Assembly: GCF_002257665.1 (NCBI RefSeq)
Contig: NZ_MQWB01000001.1
Coordinates: 2,374,816 to 2,438,815, forward strand
DNA from: Rubricoccus marinus
Lineage (GTDB): Bacteria; Bacteroidota; Rhodothermia; Rhodothermales; Rubricoccaceae
Direction: 5' to 3'
Length of the DNA stretch: 64,000 nt
The notes below the pieces were generated by a model, which made no database searches, was not told the origin of the DNA, and saw only the letters and a list, made by a program, of their open reading frames with translations. Made by a program: the position numbers and the translations under genes. This document shows, piece by piece, positions 62,647 through 64,000 of the stretch (positions are counted from its first letter, which is position 1; the number at the start of each line of letters is the position of its first letter).

Positions 62647-62862
62647 TTATCCCTCCCAGGCGTCCTCGTCGCCTTCGGCGAAGTCCCCGAACGCGTTGGC
62701 GAGGCCGCCGAGCGCTTCGGCGGCGGTTTCGATCGTGGCGCGGAGTTGGAGCGGCGCGTCGCCCGAGGCGCCGTCGAGGGCAGAGAGCGAGTCGCGGAGA
62801 TCGGACTGGAGGGCGAGGAGCCGCTGGCGGTGCTCCAGCGCGAGAGCGGAGGGTGAGGGCAT
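62647..62862 (-). CDS. Small acidic protein, unknown
   Basis: 71 residues, alpha-helical, acidic end ([13 protein letters not shown]). ATG 62862; no signal peptide. The heptad-like pattern of leucine and alanine in [20 protein letters not shown] suggests a coiled coil. It resembles neither exonuclease VII small subunit nor other known small proteins in my reading. Located 37 bp upstream of the helicase on the same strand, so possibly coexpressed. Confidence 0.5.
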   Translation of the reverse strand: MPSPSALALEHRQRLLALQSDLRDSLSALDGASGDAPLQLRATIETAAEALGGLANAFGDFAEGDEDAWEG

Positions 62863-62938
62863 GCGTCTGGAAGAAGAAAAGGCCGCGATACACGCCAGAG
62901 GCCCCTGGCGGGGTCCCGACGCCAGCGCCGCGGCGGGC

Positions 62939-62944
62939 TATATT
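62939..62944 (+). promoter_or_regulatory. Candidate -10 element (TATATT) of parA
   Basis: TATATT stands out in a GC-rich upstream region about 97 bases before the ParA ATG. A good -35 could not be found at the right distance. Confidence 0.3.
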
Positions 62945-63041
62945 CGAAGGCAGGTGCGGCCCGCCGGTGATCGGCGCGCGGCCCCCTTCGTTTTCCTCCC
63001 GTCGGGCCGCAGGCCCCACCCCCCAGCACAGCGCTCGCCCC

Positions 63042-64000
63042 ATGGGCAAGGTCATCGCGATCGCCAACCAGAAAGGCGGCGTCGGCAAGACGACGACGGC
63101 GGTGAACCTCGCGGCGAGCCTGGCCGCCATGGAGCACCCGACGCTCCTGCTGGACACGGACCCCCAGGCCAACGGCTCGTCCAGCCTCGGCGTGGACAGC
63201 CGGACCGTCGCCTCGTCCGTGTACGAGGTGCTGATGGGCAGCGTCAGCGTCGAGGACGCCGTGCTGCAGTCGGAGATGCCGTTTCTGGACCTCCTTCCAA
63301 GCCACATCAACCTGGTCGGCGCTGAGATCGAGATGATCGACCTCTATGAGCGCGAGCAGGTCCTTAAGAAGGCGTTGCTGCAGGCACGGCGGAAGTACGA
63401 CTTCATCGTGATCGACTGCCCGCCCAGCCTCGGGCTGCTGACGCTGAACGCGCTGACCGCGTCGGACTCGGTCCTCATCCCGGTCCAGGCGGAGTACTTC
63501 GCGCTCGAAGGCCTCGGGCAGTTGCTCAATACGATCAAGATCGTGCGCCAGCACCTCAACCCCGATCTGGAGATCGAGGGCGTGCTGCTGACCATGTTCG
63601 ACGGTCGCCTGCGCCTCTCCAACCAGGTCGCGAGCGAGGTCCGCCGCTACTTCGGTGACCGGGTGTTTGGCGCTGTGATCCAGCGCAACGTTCGCGTGAG
63701 CGAGGCTCCGTCCTTTGGCAAGCCGGTCCTGCTTTACGACGTGGTCTCTACCGGCACGCGCAACTACATGGCGCTCGCCGGCGAGGTCGTCAAAAACAAC
63801 GGCCGCTACCTCGATGCGCCAGAGGCCGAGGAAGCCGACGAGAACGCGCCGCCGGTGCAGGCCCGCGTAGCCGAGCCCTCGCCGTCCACGCCGCCGCCGA
63901 GCGCCCGCAACCACACGCCTCTGGCGGCAACGCCCGCCGCGAGGCCCCTGCCGACACCCGTTCAGCCCCCGGCTCCGGTCGTGCCCCCCGCCACGCCCTT
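63042..64000 (+). CDS. parA: ParA/Soj chromosome-partitioning ATPase, 3' end cut by window
   Basis: Reads open to the right edge. The deviant Walker A is [14 protein letters not shown], Walker A' [16 protein letters not shown], and Walker [37 protein letters not shown] and [17 protein letters not shown] follow, all standard for ParA/Soj. ATG 63042 is the usual [13 protein letters not shown] opening. After about residue 257 comes a tail of at least 60 residues rich in proline, alanine and glutamate ([28 protein letters not shown]), which ParA proteins normally lack. A parB gene should follow but is outside the window. Confidence 0.92.
   Translation, partial: MGKVIAIANQKGGVGKTTTAVNLAASLAAMEHPTLLLDTDPQANGSSSLGVDSRTVASSVYEVLMGSVSVEDAVLQSEMPFLDLLPSHINLVGAEIEMIDLYEREQVLKKALLQARRKYDFIVIDCPPSLGLLTLNALTASDSVLIPVQAEYFALEGLGQLLNTIKIVRQHLNPDLEIEGVLLTMFDGRLRLSNQVASEVRRYFGDRVFGAVIQRNVRVSEAPSFGKPVLLYDVVSTGTRNYMALAGEVVKNNGRYLDAPEAEEADENAPPVQARVAEPSPSTPPPSARNHTPLAATPAARPLPTPVQPPAPVVPPATP

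Overview
The window is one 64 kb stretch of a very GC-rich bacterial chromosome (about 70% G+C by eye) with densely packed, often translationally coupled genes and no insertion sequence, phage or CRISPR array. The gene content (SurA/PpiC-type periplasmic isomerases, lipoproteins with an outer-membrane lifestyle, DUF3667 and DoxX proteins, TonB-like protein, separate methylmalonyl-CoA mutase subunit, MetX/MetY methionine route) and the style of the proteins point to a marine member of the Rhodothermota, most likely Rubricoccaceae (Rubricoccus/Rubrivirga type). This placement is inference from gene content, not from a marker gene.

Layout. 0-4.3 kb: three consecutive secreted peptidyl-prolyl isomerase-type chaperones. 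4.4-7.3 kb: MoxR ATPase, an FAD oxidoreductase and a lipoprotein. 7.3-9.6 kb: a coupled hydrolase-ArsR-SdpI operon. 9.7-16 kb: small membrane proteins, an EamA exporter, a type IIA topoisomerase B subunit. 16.4-22.1 kb: a 1681-residue CheB-CheR-PAS-histidine kinase with its NarL-type response regulator. 22.2-26.0 kb: a methionine operon metY-[tRNA-Cys]-metX-hom, preceded by a short Met/Cys-rich leader reading frame and a strong intrinsic terminator. 26-38.4 kb: housekeeping genes (carbonic anhydrase-like protein, two NfeD proteins, an Lgt-like fusion, L,D-transpeptidase, HAD phosphatase, M1 peptidase, DoxX, FabI, photolyase). 38.5-39.05 kb: a low-GC, probably acquired gene. 39-54.7 kb: a surface polysaccharide cluster (dTDP-sugar epimerase, C-methyltransferase, two sugar epimerases, WecG/TagA transferase, GT2, two duplicated GT4s, O-antigen ligase, flippase, SLBB export protein, Wzc-like ATPase). 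55-64 kb: queA, methylmalonyl-CoA mutase, small lipoproteins, GNAT, UvrD helicase and a ParA that runs off the right edge.

Two things stand out. First, the 10-mer CGCCAGAGGC (and its complement GCCTCTGGCG) is scattered through the whole window, in genes and between them, in all reading frames, at roughly one copy per 250 bp, about a hundred times above composition-based expectation. Back-to-back copies make 18-bp palindromes, many of them at gene ends. It behaves like a highly iterated genome motif comparable in kind to HIP1 of cyanobacteria or the uptake sequences of Neisseria and Haemophilus, but I do not recognise this sequence. Second, the metY leader looks like a classical ribosome-mediated attenuator that reads methionine (and perhaps cysteine) codons, and a tRNA-Cys gene with unusual D- and T-loops is embedded in the same operon. 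Two intergenic heptamer tandem arrays that share a flanking sequence, and two AT-rich inverted repeats just upstream of small operons, are further candidates.

Start codons were moved inward in many genes to a position next to a signal peptide, a conserved first motif, or an ATGA/GTGA overlap with the upstream stop.
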